Shown piece after piece: positions 1 to 7,448 of a stretch of DNA of 52,870 nucleotides (the stretch's first letter is position 1; the number at the start of each line of letters is the position of its first letter). The notes beneath the pieces are model-generated. The model was not told where the DNA came from, did not search any database, and saw nothing but the letters and a program-made list of their open reading frames with translations. The DNA comes from a virus: IMG/VR virus record IMGVR_UViG_3300044941_000088, positions 1-52,870 of that record. One strand, written 5' to 3'. The translations under genes and the position numbers were made by a program.

Positions 1-163
1 CCGAAAGGCTGACGCCTTTGTGTTTGCCGCCCGTGTGCCAGCGCCACAGACGGCGGCTGTCTGTCAGCGTTACCTGCCGCCCCTCGTGCGCAGCGACTGT
101 CCCGTAGTGAACACCAGACGCATAGCAGCGGATGATGCATTTTTGACCGATAATTTCGATCAT
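1..163 (-). CDS. Small phage protein, DUF6948-like (3' end cut by window)
   Basis: An open frame of 54 codons runs from ATG at 163 off the window edge. The start is supported by a strong Shine-Dalgarno AAGGAG about 7 nt upstream. The visible protein begins MIEIIGQKCIIRCYASGVH and continues with a Gly-Thr-Val and a Thr-Asp-Ser-Arg-Arg-Leu-Trp segment. This pattern (Val/Ile-rich strand, 'R-x-Y-S/A-x-G-V-H-x-G-T', then 'RR-x-W-x-W') resembles the small DUF6948 proteins common in phages, whose function is unknown; the match is from memory. It is the last visible gene of the leftward set that begins at the promoter near 1765-1794. It is in the same reading frame as the upstream gene, separated by one TAG and 34 sense codons. 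Confidence 0.7.
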   Translation of the reverse strand, partial: MIEIIGQKCIIRCYASGVHYGTVAAHEGRQVTLTDSRRLWRWHTGGKHKGVSLS

Positions 164-179
164 TTCGTTTCTCCTTGTG

Positions 180-265
180 AGTGTGTCAGTTTGCGTGTGC
201 GCCCTTGTGGGGGCGTAGGCGTGGGCGTTGGCGGAGGCGATGGCGGTGGCGATGGCGATGGAAAC
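180..265 (-). repeat. GCC-NNN hexanucleotide tract (Ala-X alternation) between two genes
   Basis: On the minus strand every second codon is GCC from about 259 down to 207, so the frame reads Ala alternating with Ile, Thr, Ser, Asn, His and Tyr. It starts directly after the TAG at 268-266 and stays open into the ATG at 163, with no start codon of its own. The same hexanucleotide periodicity makes up the Ala-rich gene at 914-1246. It is either untranslated, reached by stop-codon readthrough, or a decayed copy of that gene. Confidence 0.6.
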
Positions 266-891
266 CTATTCTGCGGCGAGGGCCACGGGCCTGACTGCGG
301 CCCTTGCCAGCCGGAACCGGCCCTTGCCCATTTTGCGGCTGGCCCCGATCCCGACGAACTCGCCAGCCCATTCGATCAGCCGGATCAACGTTTTCGGATC
401 GACAGTCTGCTCGTCAAAGCGCAGGGCGCCGGTGGCCTCGAAGTCCGCAATGTAGGGGTTTTCGCGCAGCCCGCGCTGGTTCGACGCCTTCGCGCCGTTG
501 CCGAGGTTGACCTGCGCGAACCGCTCCCAAATACCGTCGGCCTGGTATTTTCCGGTGCGAAAATCGGTGGCCGTGATGCGCGGTTGGCGGCGCGCGCCTC
601 GCTGTTGGCCGCCACGAGGAACGACAGGATGCGGTCGGCGGGGATGATGATCTCGCCGTCGGGCGCAAAGTGGAACGGGCGGCGCGACAGCTGCTCCAAG
701 CGCTCGAAATAGGCCAGCGTCATGTTGTTGGCGCGCAGGTATTCCTCAAGCGACTTGCGCCGGTTGGCATCGGACTTGGCGCGGTTCATGCCGGACTTCT
801 TGGTGATCTCGATCACCTTGTTCACCTCGGTCCAGTAGGGGTGGCCGACGTAGGGCGTGGTGAATGCAAGGGGGAGGTCGAGCGTGAGCAT
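266..891 (-). CDS. Conserved-looking hypothetical phage protein, interrupted by a frameshift
   Basis: The start is ATG at 891 with SD GGAGA 7 nt upstream. The first half reads MLTLDLPLAFTTPYVGHPYW and later 'PDGEIIIPADRILSFLVAANSEAR'-like sequence in one frame. From about 585-598 the plausible protein continues in another frame: 'ATDFRTGKYQADGIWERF', then 'IRLIEWAGEFVGIGASRKMG', ending at TAG 268-266. The total length of 626 nt is two more than a multiple of three. Removing one GC from the GCGCGC run near 591-598, or a -1 shift, restores a 207-residue protein. A C-terminal 'G-I-G-A-S-R-K-M-G-K-G-R-F' glycine-rich loop is present. Function is unknown. It could be a true indel, an assembly error, or programmed frameshifting, although no classical slippery heptamer was seen. 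Confidence 0.7.
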
Positions 892-913
892 GGTCGTATC
901 TCCGGTTCTGTGG

Positions 914-1246
914 TCAGGCGATGACGTAATCGATGACGTAGGCGTGGACGCAAGCGGTGGCGTAGGCGACGGCGACGGCAACGGTGTCGGCGTAAGCGAC
1001 GGCGTTGGCCAAGGCGAAGGCGGTGGCGAAGGCCATGGCAAACTCGCAGGCGAGGGCGCGGGCGTCGGCAGGGGCGACGGAAACCTTGATGGCGGGCATG
1101 GGGCGAGGTCCGTGACTGATGGGCAGGAAGGCGATGGCGAAGGCGCGGGCGTCGGCGAAGGCGATGGCGCGGGCGCGGGCGGAGGCGCAGGCGTTGGCGA
1201 CGGCGGCGGCGGGGGCGGGGGCGTTGGCGGTGGTGATCGTAGTCAT
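914..1246 (-). CDS. Alanine-alternating low-complexity small protein
   Basis: The frame is open from ATG at 1246 (MTTITTANAPAP...) to TGA at 916-914, giving 110 residues. A TTG at 1285 is an alternative start. From about residue 12 the protein alternates Ala with varied residues (for example ACASARARAIAFADARAF), broken once by a 'LPISHGPRPMPAIKVSVAP' segment. It then alternates again and ends in HAYVIDYVIA. The DNA is a degenerate GGCGNN repeat on the plus strand. No good SD precedes either start; an A10 run lies just upstream of the ATG. No enzyme motif is visible. The pattern could form beta-strands or a membrane-active peptide, but neither is established. Its neighbours are small phage hypotheticals downstream of the terminase genes. 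Confidence 0.55.
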   Translation of the reverse strand: MTTITTANAPAPAAAVANACASARARAIAFADARAFAIAFLPISHGPRPMPAIKVSVAPADARALACEFAMAFATAFALANAVAYADTVAVAVAYATACVHAYVIDYVIA

Positions 1247-1291
1247 GTCAGATTTTTTTTTTGTGTAGACCTCAGTTCCTGCCAAAGCGGG

Positions 1292-1468
1292 TCATTGTGA
1301 GAGTTTCTTCCGGCCCCGCCATTTGTATTGTATGAATACGCCGCCGTCTGGATTTCGAGCGATCATTACTCGACACACCACGCAACTGGGGTTAGCTTCT
1401 TGCCAAGCTAGCGCGGCTGTTTTCGCTTCGGCCAATGTTGGCGCGTTGAACGTTTGGGTGTGGATCAT
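1292..1468 (-). CDS. Small hypothetical protein (58 aa)
   Basis: The ATG at 1468 overlaps the TGA of the upstream gene (ATGA), a typical translational-coupling junction, and the SD GGAGG lies inside the end of that gene. The product begins MIHTQTFNAPTLAEAKTAAL and contains Cys-Val-Val-Cys, a 'PDGGVFIQYKWRGRKK' beta-like C-terminus and no membrane segment. I do not recognise the family. It is transcribed with the upstream 80-residue gene. Confidence 0.65.
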   Translation of the reverse strand: MIHTQTFNAPTLAEAKTAALAWQEANPSCVVCRVMIARNPDGGVFIQYKWRGRKKLSQ

Positions 1469-1707
1469 TCGATCCTCCAGATGCGAGTGCCTTTGACGTT
1501 GTTACCGTTCTCGTCAGTTTCCACCACAGAGCGCGTCGCAAACTTGAAACCCGTCTTTTTGGCGGCGTTCGTGACGGCACCAGATAGTGACGATTGCGGT
1601 AGCGCAACGAAGAAGGAGCCGCCCACTGGCATATCTCGCCACGGATAACGGGTTTGATAAAGGTGGGCTTTGGGCACCAGCGGGATGTCGGTGTCGATTT
1701 TGAACAT
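1465..1707 (-). CDS. Small phage protein with YP-W-R-x-M / R-I-W-R motifs
   Basis: Eighty residues from ATG at 1707; longer frames upstream run through the promoter region and are rejected. Key features are 'YPWRDMPVGGSFFVALPQ' near residues 21-38, a basic 'AAKKTGFKFATRSV' and the terminal 'GTRIWRIE'. The same architecture is seen in the 36383-36637 gene, so the two are probably distant paralogues. Small proteins with this 'YP-x-x-x-M-x-V-G-x-S-F-F' plus 'R-x-W-R' signature are common in phages and have no established function. It is the first gene after the promoter at 1765-1794. Confidence 0.7.
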   Translation of the reverse strand: MFKIDTDIPLVPKAHLYQTRYPWRDMPVGGSFFVALPQSSLSGAVTNAAKKTGFKFATRSVVETDENGNNVKGTRIWRIE

Positions 1708-1764
1708 GCTAGGTCTCGTTCGTAGTGATGCAGTCTTTGGCGTCGTGTAACTTACCACGGCGTC

Positions 1765-1794
1765 ATGGTAAGCCATCGTGGCGCTCGTTGTCAA
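1765..1794 (-). promoter_or_regulatory. sigma70-like promoter with an inverted repeat over the -10
   Basis: The minus strand has -35 TTGACA (1794-1789), an 18-bp spacer and -10 TACCAT (1770-1765). A perfect 7-bp inverted repeat CTTACCA/TGGTAAG (1751-1757 and 1766-1772) covers the -10 and start region, which is a plausible operator. It would drive the leftward small genes from 1707 to the window edge. Confidence 0.55.
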
Positions 1795-1812
1795 CAACAA
1801 ATGCGGGGGCGC

Positions 1813-1844
1813 ATACAAGCGCTCTGTGACGAGGGCGCTTGTAT
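1813..1844 (-). terminator. Perfect 10-bp hairpin after the terminase gene
   Basis: The arms ATACAAGCGC (1813-1822) and GCGCTTGTAT (1835-1844) pair perfectly around a 12-nt loop, 8 bp past the terminase stop. There is no U-tract after it, so it may be a processing or stability hairpin or a non-canonical terminator. Confidence 0.5.
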
Positions 1845-1851
1845 AATCGTG

Positions 1852-3237
1852 TCACGTCCACGCAGCCGGAGACGGCGCAGGACGGCGCCTGACGCTTGAT
1901 CCAGATGACTTCAAACGTCTGGCTACAAAGTGGCTTTGGTGCCCAAGCGCGGCATATTGCAGCGCGTCGTGTGGATGTGAGAAGCGGTTCTTGTCTGGCA
2001 ATGGCGCTATGTCGCCGGTTTTGAGCCGACGATACTTGTAGCCCCGCTCAAACCCCTCGAACAGCACGGGACACTGGCTTCTGGAAAGCAGCAAGCCGCC
2101 GCCGCGAGACGTTCGCTGGATGAGGCGCCGCTCGACTGCCTGTAAGCGCCGGTGGAGGTCGTTGGTCGGAGCCGGTATGGCGCTGAACCCACGGCGTTCA
2201 AGAACAGCGAAGGCCGAGTCCTCGTTGTAGCCGGACCGGGCCGCGCCAGCTGGGTCGCCGACTACGAAAATCCTGTATGTAGGGTAGGTGTCGCGCACAT
2301 AGGGCACAAAATCTTCAAGAAACCGTTCCAGCCCCATGTCTTCGCGGACGAACTCGTCTAGGACGAGCAGCCTGCCGTAGATGTCGTCCTGTGTGATGAC
2401 GGCAGCCGGGTTTCGCCCGAAGTCCATGCCTACAAGCAGCGGCAAAACCGGGTTCGGTTCGATCGTAGAGGCGGAATGGACCTCGGCATCCCAACTGTGC
2501 TGATAGACTGCCTTGCCGCTGAGGTCGTCGCCCCACTGTCCGTGGACGTGGACCTTTACCCACTCCTCGGAGCGCCCTTCAGTCAGTCGGGCGTAGTAGT
2601 CTGGGTCTAGGTATTGCAGGTTCTCGGCGTCTTGGTCCAGACCGCCTGGCTGCTTGAACAGTTCCCATCCTGCTGGCGGGTTCAGCACAAAGTGTTCGTG
2701 ATATTCTGATGCGACAGACCACGGGTTGCTGACCAGGATCAGTCCTCGCCACGTCCGCTTGACTCGGATGGGCGGCGGAAAGCGCCCAATACGCCCGTCG
2801 AGTGCCGCGATGATCTGGTATGGGACTTCGCGGCACTCGTCGACCAGAGCGCCCGTGAGGTTGAGCGAGAGCAGCTTTTTCTGGTCTTCGGGGCGGTCGA
2901 GCGGGACGGCCAGCCAGTCGGATTCGATCCTGGTCCCGTCGGCCATCTTGAACCTGAACTCAAGCGTGCTGGTGCTGACTTTGTAGTCGAAAAAGGCTCC
3001 GAAATACTGTGCAGCGTCCTTGAGCAAAGTCTCCCGAAGCTGCGCCGCAGTGTTGCGCACAAGCGCCATACGAGTGGGCCTGGTGCCGTTCTTGTCTGGC
3101 TCTTGCTCGACTGACCGGCGGAAAAGCTCCATCAGCGCACCCATGGACTTGCCAGACCCGAGCGGGCCAACCAGCGCCCTGATCCTCGCGTTGGACTGCA
3201 TGAACTCGGCGATGGTCTTTGATGCGGTGTATTCCAT
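1852..3237 (-). CDS. terL: Terminase large subunit (DNA packaging ATPase/nuclease)
   Basis: 461 residues from ATG 3237, which overlaps the TAA of the upstream gene (TAATG); an upstream extension in the same frame is rejected. The N-terminal ATPase has Walker A GPLGSGKS (24-31) and Walker B ALVDE with D133/E134. The C-terminal RNase H-like nuclease has D272 in 'LLVGMDFGRN', D328 in 'VVGDPAG' and D424 in 'HPHDALQYAA', the expected acidic triad. The protein cuts concatemeric DNA and pumps it into the prohead through the portal. Two small genes precede it in the same leftward unit; the second is the small subunit. It points away from the head genes, which is less common than a co-directional arrangement. 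Confidence 0.95.
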   Translation of the reverse strand: MEYTASKTIAEFMQSNARIRALVGPLGSGKSMGALMELFRRSVEQEPDKNGTRPTRMALVRNTAAQLRETLLKDAAQYFGAFFDYKVSTSTLEFRFKMADGTRIESDWLAVPLDRPEDQKKLLSLNLTGALVDECREVPYQIIAALDGRIGRFPPPIRVKRTWRGLILVSNPWSVASEYHEHFVLNPPAGWELFKQPGGLDQDAENLQYLDPDYYARLTEGRSEEWVKVHVHGQWGDDLSGKAVYQHSWDAEVHSASTIEPNPVLPLLVGMDFGRNPAAVITQDDIYGRLLVLDEFVREDMGLERFLEDFVPYVRDTYPTYRIFVVGDPAGAARSGYNEDSAFAVLERRGFSAIPAPTNDLHRRLQAVERRLIQRTSRGGGLLLSRSQCPVLFEGFERGYKYRRLKTGDIAPLPDKNRFSHPHDALQYAALGHQSHFVARRLKSSGSSVRRRPAPSPAAWT

Positions 3238-3521
3238 TAGTGCATGGAAACCAGCAGTTCGATCTGATCCACGATTACTATTCCGAACCGCTCCCCGTCG
3301 CTGACAATCAAACAAACAAGATCATCAACGTTATCGAAGCTGATTTGGCGGACAACTTTTTTCTCGACAGTAATCGCTTCGACAACCGTAAAATCGTCAC
3401 TTTCTATTGGCAAATTGAACTCAGTCGCGGGGGCCGCGCCCAGCCATTCAGCAAGAAGAAAAAACTTCTCGGGGCCTTTGATGCCAAGGTTTCTCATCGT
3501 AGTCGTGCTGTATTTGGTCAT
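3237..3521 (-). CDS. Hypothetical protein between terminase subunits (94 aa)
   Basis: The ATG at 3521 overlaps the TGA of the small-subunit candidate (ATGA), and its own TAA overlaps the large-subunit ATG (TAATG), so all three genes are translationally coupled. The protein begins MTKYSTTTMRNLGIKGPEKF and contains an acidic, Val/Ile-rich C-terminal half ('VLIVSDGERFGIVIVDQI'-type strands). No known motif is seen. Its position suggests a packaging accessory role, but that is inference from context only. Confidence 0.7.
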   Translation of the reverse strand: MTKYSTTTMRNLGIKGPEKFFLLAEWLGAAPATEFNLPIESDDFTVVEAITVEKKVVRQISFDNVDDLVCLIVSDGERFGIVIVDQIELLVSMH

Positions 3522-3976
3522 GGCTCTTCCTGGGTAACGTCGATCAGCTCTTTTGAGCCTGACACTTCAAGGCTGCGCGGGCCGATGTTGATTGTGATGC
3601 TTGGCAAGCCAGCAGTAGTTTGGCTGGCCTGCGCTTGCTTGGCCATCCCAGCCACTTCGTGGAGCTGTTTCACCGCCCCTACTCGGGCCACTGCCGGGTT
3701 TTGCGGGTTTTCCACGATACCGAAAAGCGCAGGGATGGCGGCTTCGAGTGCCAGCTTGGCCTTGGTTGTGACACGCTCCTCTACCCGGTCGATGGACTGC
3801 CATTGCTTTCGCAGTTCCTCGACCTTGGCTACGAACTTGCGGTCACGGAGGAGCAGAACGGCTTCCGCGTGAGATACACCGTGTAACTCCCACACTTCGG
3901 ACGGTGACCTGAGTTCCATGGCCAAGTCCTGCGCGAGCGCTTCAATATCTACATGGGGCTGGTATGGCTGCGTCAT
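3518..3976 (-). CDS. Terminase small subunit candidate
   Basis: 152 residues from ATG 3976, chosen because GGAGG lies 9 nt upstream; an ATG at 3994 is upstream of that SD. The sequence has an N-terminal helical segment with 'LHGVSHAEAVLLLRDRKFVAKVEELRKQW' character, resembling the HTH-plus-coiled region of small terminases. This is followed by 'IDRVEERVTTKAKLALEAAIPALFGIVE' and 'ARVGAVKQLHEVAGMAKQ' helices and a beta-like tail. Position immediately upstream of the large subunit supports the call. The start lies only 16 bp from the divergent portal start, so any promoter must be inside the portal gene. Confidence 0.75.
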   Translation of the reverse strand: MTQPYQPHVDIEALAQDLAMELRSPSEVWELHGVSHAEAVLLLRDRKFVAKVEELRKQWQSIDRVEERVTTKAKLALEAAIPALFGIVENPQNPAVARVGAVKQLHEVAGMAKQAQASQTTAGLPSITINIGPRSLEVSGSKELIDVTQEEP

Positions 3977-3992
3977 GCGTGCTAACCTCCGC

Positions 3993-6014
3993 ATGAAACC
4001 TAGCAGCGTGGTAACCGCCGTGCAAACAGTATTGCAGTTCCCCGGCGTCGTTGGCGAGGCGAGCGAGGGGGAGGGCGGCTCACTTCTTTCGGAGCCCAGC
4101 GAGCTTGTGAACATCATTCGCAAGCGTTGGGAGATGATGCGCAACCACCGCTCGTCTTCGGGGCTGGACGCGAAGCTGCTGACCGCGCAACGCATCTATC
4201 GAGGTGAATACAGCCCCGAACAGCTGGCCGAAATCAGGCGGATGGGCGGGTCGGATGTCTACGCCCGCATCATCGGCACGAAAGCGCGGGGTGCGACCAG
4301 CATCCTGCGAGACATCTATTTTTCAGCCGAGCGCCCTTGGGCGTTTTCTCCGACCGACGACCCCGTGTTGCCCGATGACGCGCTAGAGGTCGCCCAGCAG
4401 GTTGCAATTCAGGAAGCCCAAGCCGCAGCCGCTCAAGGGCAGCCTGTCGATCCAGCCGCTATCGAGTTCAGGGTTAGGGAGCTTTTGGACACGATCAAGA
4501 AGGGCCAGAAGGAGAAAGCCGAGCGCGAGGCGTTGGAAGCAACGCTGAAGGTGAACGACATCTTGCAGGAAGGCGGATTCTACACCGCCCTGTCAGAGGT
4601 CTTGACCGACATTCCGGTGTTTCCTTTCGTAGTTCTGAAAGGCCCGGTCGTCAGGATGGCAGATGTCATTCGTTATGAGCGCGGATCGCTTGTCAAAGTC
4701 AGGGTGCCGAAGCTGTTTTGGCAACGGGTCAGTCCGTTTGACATCTACTGGACACCGGGTGCGGCACGCATTCGTGACGCTGAAGTTTGCGAGCGCTTGC
4801 ACTGGACCCGTAGAGACCTGAACGAACTGATCGGCTTGCCGGGCTGGGACGAAGAAGCCGTTCGCGCTGCAATCCGCGACTACGACGAAGGTCTTGTAGA
4901 CTTCATGGACACGACCGACGAGGAGCGGGCGCACAGGGAGGGGCGCGAAAGTCCGAACACCAACAACTCCGGGCTTATCAGCGCGCTTGAGTTTCACGGC
5001 TATCTGCGAGGCGCGCATCTGCTCGACATCGGGTTCGATGAAGACCAGATAGACGATCCTGACCTGGACTACGCTGTCACTGCCTGGGTTTGTGGCAAAC
5101 ACCTGCTCAAGGTGGCTTTGAGCCCGTTGCTTCGGTATCGTCATCCCTACTTTGTCACTAGCATGGACAAGATTCCAGGCACACCAGTAGGTTTGGCGTT
5201 GCCTGACATGCTGGCAGACATCGAGCGGACTGCCTGCGCCGCGTTGCGCGCGTTGTCGAACAACATGGGCATCGCTTCTGGGCCTCAGGTAGCGGTCAAC
5301 GCTGATCGGCTTTCCGAAAGCGAAGACGCTACGGTGATGTATCCTTGGAAGGTCTGGTTTGCTCAAGGCGACCAGTTCGGCGGGCGCGCAGAGCCCCCGA
5401 TCGCGTTTTTCCAGCCGCAATCCAACGCTGGCGAGCTGTTGCAGGTTTACCAGCAGATGACGGTGCTGGCGGACGAGATTTCCGCCATTCCGCGTTACAT
5501 CACCGGCAGCGGGGCGACTGGCGGCGCCGGGCGGACCGCGAGCGGGCTGAACATGCTGATGCAGAACGCTTCGAAAGTTTTGCATCAGGTCGCGCACAAC
5601 ATCGACACCGACTTGCTGCTGGAAAGCCTGATGGCTCTGTATGACATGGTGATGACTGCCGACGCCGGTGTGCAGCTGCGCGGCGACGAGAACATCGTAG
5701 TGAAAGGCGTCACCAAGGTAATTGCCAAGGAAACCGAGCGTGTTCGACAGCTTGAGTTCCTATCGCTCACAAGCAACCCGATCGACATGCAGATCATCGG
5801 CCTCGGTGGCCGAGCTGAAATCCTTCGGGCTATTTCTGCTGATCTAAACCTGCCAGCCGGGGACATCGTGCCTTCGAAGGAAGAACTTGCGGCGATGGTG
5901 CAGAAGATGGCGGCGAACCCGCCCGAACAGAAGGGCGCGGAGCCCGGAGAAAAGCCTACCGAGAACCCCGTTGGTAACACGGTGCAACCCAACTTCAACA
6001 AGCGAGGTGCGTGA
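3993..6014 (+). CDS. Portal (head-to-tail connector) protein
   Basis: 673 residues from ATG 3993. The start is uncertain because the adjacent sequence is the complement of the divergent gene's SD, leaving no good SD for this one; ATGs at 3918 and 3975 are in frame. The body has the features of podovirus portals: 'IIRKRWEMMRNHRSSSGLD' near the N-terminus, 'FWQRVSPFDIYWTPGA', 'SPLLRYRHPYF', 'ITGSGATGGAGRTASGLNML' and a Pro/Glu-rich C-terminal tail. Portals form the dodecameric DNA channel at one capsid vertex and dock the terminase. It heads the rightward structural operon; the stop overlaps the next ATG. Confidence 0.9.
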   Translation: MKPSSVVTAVQTVLQFPGVVGEASEGEGGSLLSEPSELVNIIRKRWEMMRNHRSSSGLDAKLLTAQRIYRGEYSPEQLAEIRRMGGSDVYARIIGTKARGATSILRDIYFSAERPWAFSPTDDPVLPDDALEVAQQVAIQEAQAAAAQGQPVDPAAIEFRVRELLDTIKKGQKEKAEREALEATLKVNDILQEGGFYTALSEVLTDIPVFPFVVLKGPVVRMADVIRYERGSLVKVRVPKLFWQRVSPFDIYWTPGAARIRDAEVCERLHWTRRDLNELIGLPGWDEEAVRAAIRDYDEGLVDFMDTTDEERAHREGRESPNTNNSGLISALEFHGYLRGAHLLDIGFDEDQIDDPDLDYAVTAWVCGKHLLKVALSPLLRYRHPYFVTSMDKIPGTPVGLALPDMLADIERTACAALRALSNNMGIASGPQVAVNADRLSESEDATVMYPWKVWFAQGDQFGGRAEPPIAFFQPQSNAGELLQVYQQMTVLADEISAIPRYITGSGATGGAGRTASGLNMLMQNASKVLHQVAHNIDTDLLLESLMALYDMVMTADAGVQLRGDENIVVKGVTKVIAKETERVRQLEFLSLTSNPIDMQIIGLGGRAEILRAISADLNLPAGDIVPSKEELAAMVQKMAANPPEQKGAEPGEKPTENPVGNTVQPNFNKRGA

Positions 6015-6226
6015 TGCAAAAGTTTTACAGCTACTCGAAGTCCCCGGCTCACATGATGCCACGAACGGCCTCCAAGCCTGCCGAGAAGTCCGGCGACGCT
6101 CGCCCGCCCCATCAAAAGGCGCCCACCCTCATGTCGCGGACCGCAGCCGTTGGCAACAAAAAGGGGGGCAAAAGCGTTCTTCCGCCCCAGCAGAAGGCGC
6201 CCACCCTCATGTCGCGAAAGGCTTGA
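6014..6226 (+). CDS. Small basic protein with a duplicated QKAPTLMSR motif
   Basis: 70 residues from ATG 6014, overlapping the portal TGA. The protein is short, basic and proline-rich. It contains QKAPTLMSR twice (DNA copies near 6114-6138 and 6190-6214, almost identical), separated by about 16 residues including a 'GNKKGGK' run. No domain is recognised. It lies between the portal and the scaffold candidate, where small head-assembly proteins are often encoded. A peptide-binding or cleavage motif is possible but unproven. Confidence 0.6.
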   Translation: MQKFYSYSKSPAHMMPRTASKPAEKSGDARPPHQKAPTLMSRTAAVGNKKGGKSVLPPQQKAPTLMSRKA

Positions 6227-6227
6227 T

Positions 6228-6422
6228 GTGAACCGGAAGGAGCTTGAAGCGGAGCTGCGCTCGCTTTCGGGCCATGAGGGTTACAGACGCCTTTTGGCCA
6301 AGCTGGACCGCTTTCGGGCCGAGGCTGACAGCGATGCAATCTTTGCCACGTCGCAATCGGATGTTGCGCGCGGGCGCGCTCGTGGTATAAGAGAACTGCT
6401 CGCCTTGATTACACCGGAGTAA
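6228..6422 (+). CDS. Small helical phage protein upstream of scaffold
   Basis: 64 residues using GTG 6228 two bases after the previous stop, with AAGG upstream; a longer in-frame ORF from 6150 would overlap the preceding gene heavily. The sequence (VNRKELEAELRSLSGHEGYR..., ending ARGRARGIRELLALITPE) is an alpha-helical, charged protein. Proteins of this size and pattern commonly lie between portal and scaffold genes in podoviruses; function is unknown. Its stop codon TAA is part of the palindrome at 6408-6423. Confidence 0.7.
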   Translation: MNRKELEAELRSLSGHEGYRRLLAKLDRFRAEADSDAIFATSQSDVARGRARGIRELLALITPE

Positions 6423-6423
6423 C
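6408..6423. promoter_or_regulatory. Dispersed palindrome copy carrying SD
   Basis: ATTACACCGGAGTAAC straddles the stop of the upstream gene and contains GGAG, the SD of the gene starting at 6426. Confidence 0.7.
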
Positions 6424-6425
6424 AC

Positions 6426-7436
6426 ATGGCCGTCCCTTTCGCGTTGCGCCGCCAGATCGAAGAAGCTGAACGTCTGCACGCAGAGGTGTATGGGGCTGAA
6501 AAAGACACTGCCGACCCGGCGCTGTCTTTTGAAAGTAACGCTGGCGGCGAGGTTCAGGAAGAAGACGGCGTTACTGACGCCGCTGGCCAAGCTGACGGTG
6601 TTTACGACGGCGGCCAACTCGCCGCCGATGGCGAATCTGACGCCCAGGTTGAGCAGGGCGAAGGCCGTGGAGACGAACTCAACCGCCTGCTTTACCAGAT
6701 TGACGCGCTTGAGCGGCGTGTCGCGTTGCTTGCCCAGCAGGTCGAACAGGTCAAGCAGGCGCGACTTGACCTCCCGAAGCCATCTATCGCGTTTGATTCC
6801 ATGCAGCTGGTTTCGGACGCGGACATCGACGACTATGGCGAGGACTTCGCTCGGCTTAGCGAGCGTATGCTCAAGCGCATGGGTCCGGCGCTCGTCGAGC
6901 ATGTTGTGAAGGCGCTTGGGGACCGCATGGCACCTGCGGTCGATGAGGTAGTAGGGGCGGCCCGCCGGGATGCCGCCATTGCCCGAGGGCAGCTTGTGTG
7001 GGCGCAGCTCAAAGCCGCCATTCCCAACGCCGCGCAGGTCAACGCCGACCCTGACTGGCTCAAGTGGCTGCAAGGCAAGGACCAGGTGAGCGGCATGGTT
7101 CGGCAGGAGATGCTGACCAGCGCCTACAACAACGGCGACGCAGATCGCGTCATTGCGATCATGCGTGCGTATCTCGACTCCAAGATTCCTCCCGGCAAGA
7201 AAAGCAAGCGCGACCTGGCCGACTTTGCCGGACCGCAACGCACTGTGGCGGCAGCTCCGAAGAACTCGGAAGCCAAGCAGGTGCTGACTTCTGAAATGAT
7301 CAGCCGCACATACGCAGATTTTCTGCGGCAGCGCCAGCGCACGCGCGACCCCGCAAAGCTCGCGCAAATCGACGCGGCTGAAAAGGCGTTTTCTGAGCGT
7401 GTGCAGAGGGCGCATGTCGACGGCCTGATCGCCTAG
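6426..7436 (+). CDS. Scaffolding protein candidate
   Basis: 336 residues, acidic in the first 90, then coiled-coil (LNRLLYQIDALERRVALLAQ around 85-105) and helical through the rest. The C-terminus, 'PAKLAQIDAAEKAFSERVQRA', is helical and charged. Size, composition and position between portal and coat protein fit a podovirus scaffolding protein that directs coat assembly and is then released. No catalytic motif is visible, so a protease fusion is unlikely. The SD GGAG lies inside the palindrome immediately upstream. Confidence 0.7.
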   Translation: MAVPFALRRQIEEAERLHAEVYGAEKDTADPALSFESNAGGEVQEEDGVTDAAGQADGVYDGGQLAADGESDAQVEQGEGRGDELNRLLYQIDALERRVALLAQQVEQVKQARLDLPKPSIAFDSMQLVSDADIDDYGEDFARLSERMLKRMGPALVEHVVKALGDRMAPAVDEVVGAARRDAAIARGQLVWAQLKAAIPNAAQVNADPDWLKWLQGKDQVSGMVRQEMLTSAYNNGDADRVIAIMRAYLDSKIPPGKKSKRDLADFAGPQRTVAAAPKNSEAKQVLTSEMISRTYADFLRQRQRTRDPAKLAQIDAAEKAFSERVQRAHVDGLIA

Positions 7437-7448
7437 ACGGGTTAGAAC

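Noticed and set aside
6207-7415. 402-codon minus-strand frame opposite the scaffold gene
   Set aside because: The plus-strand gene has a proper SD and coiled-coil design; the reverse frame is low-complexity.
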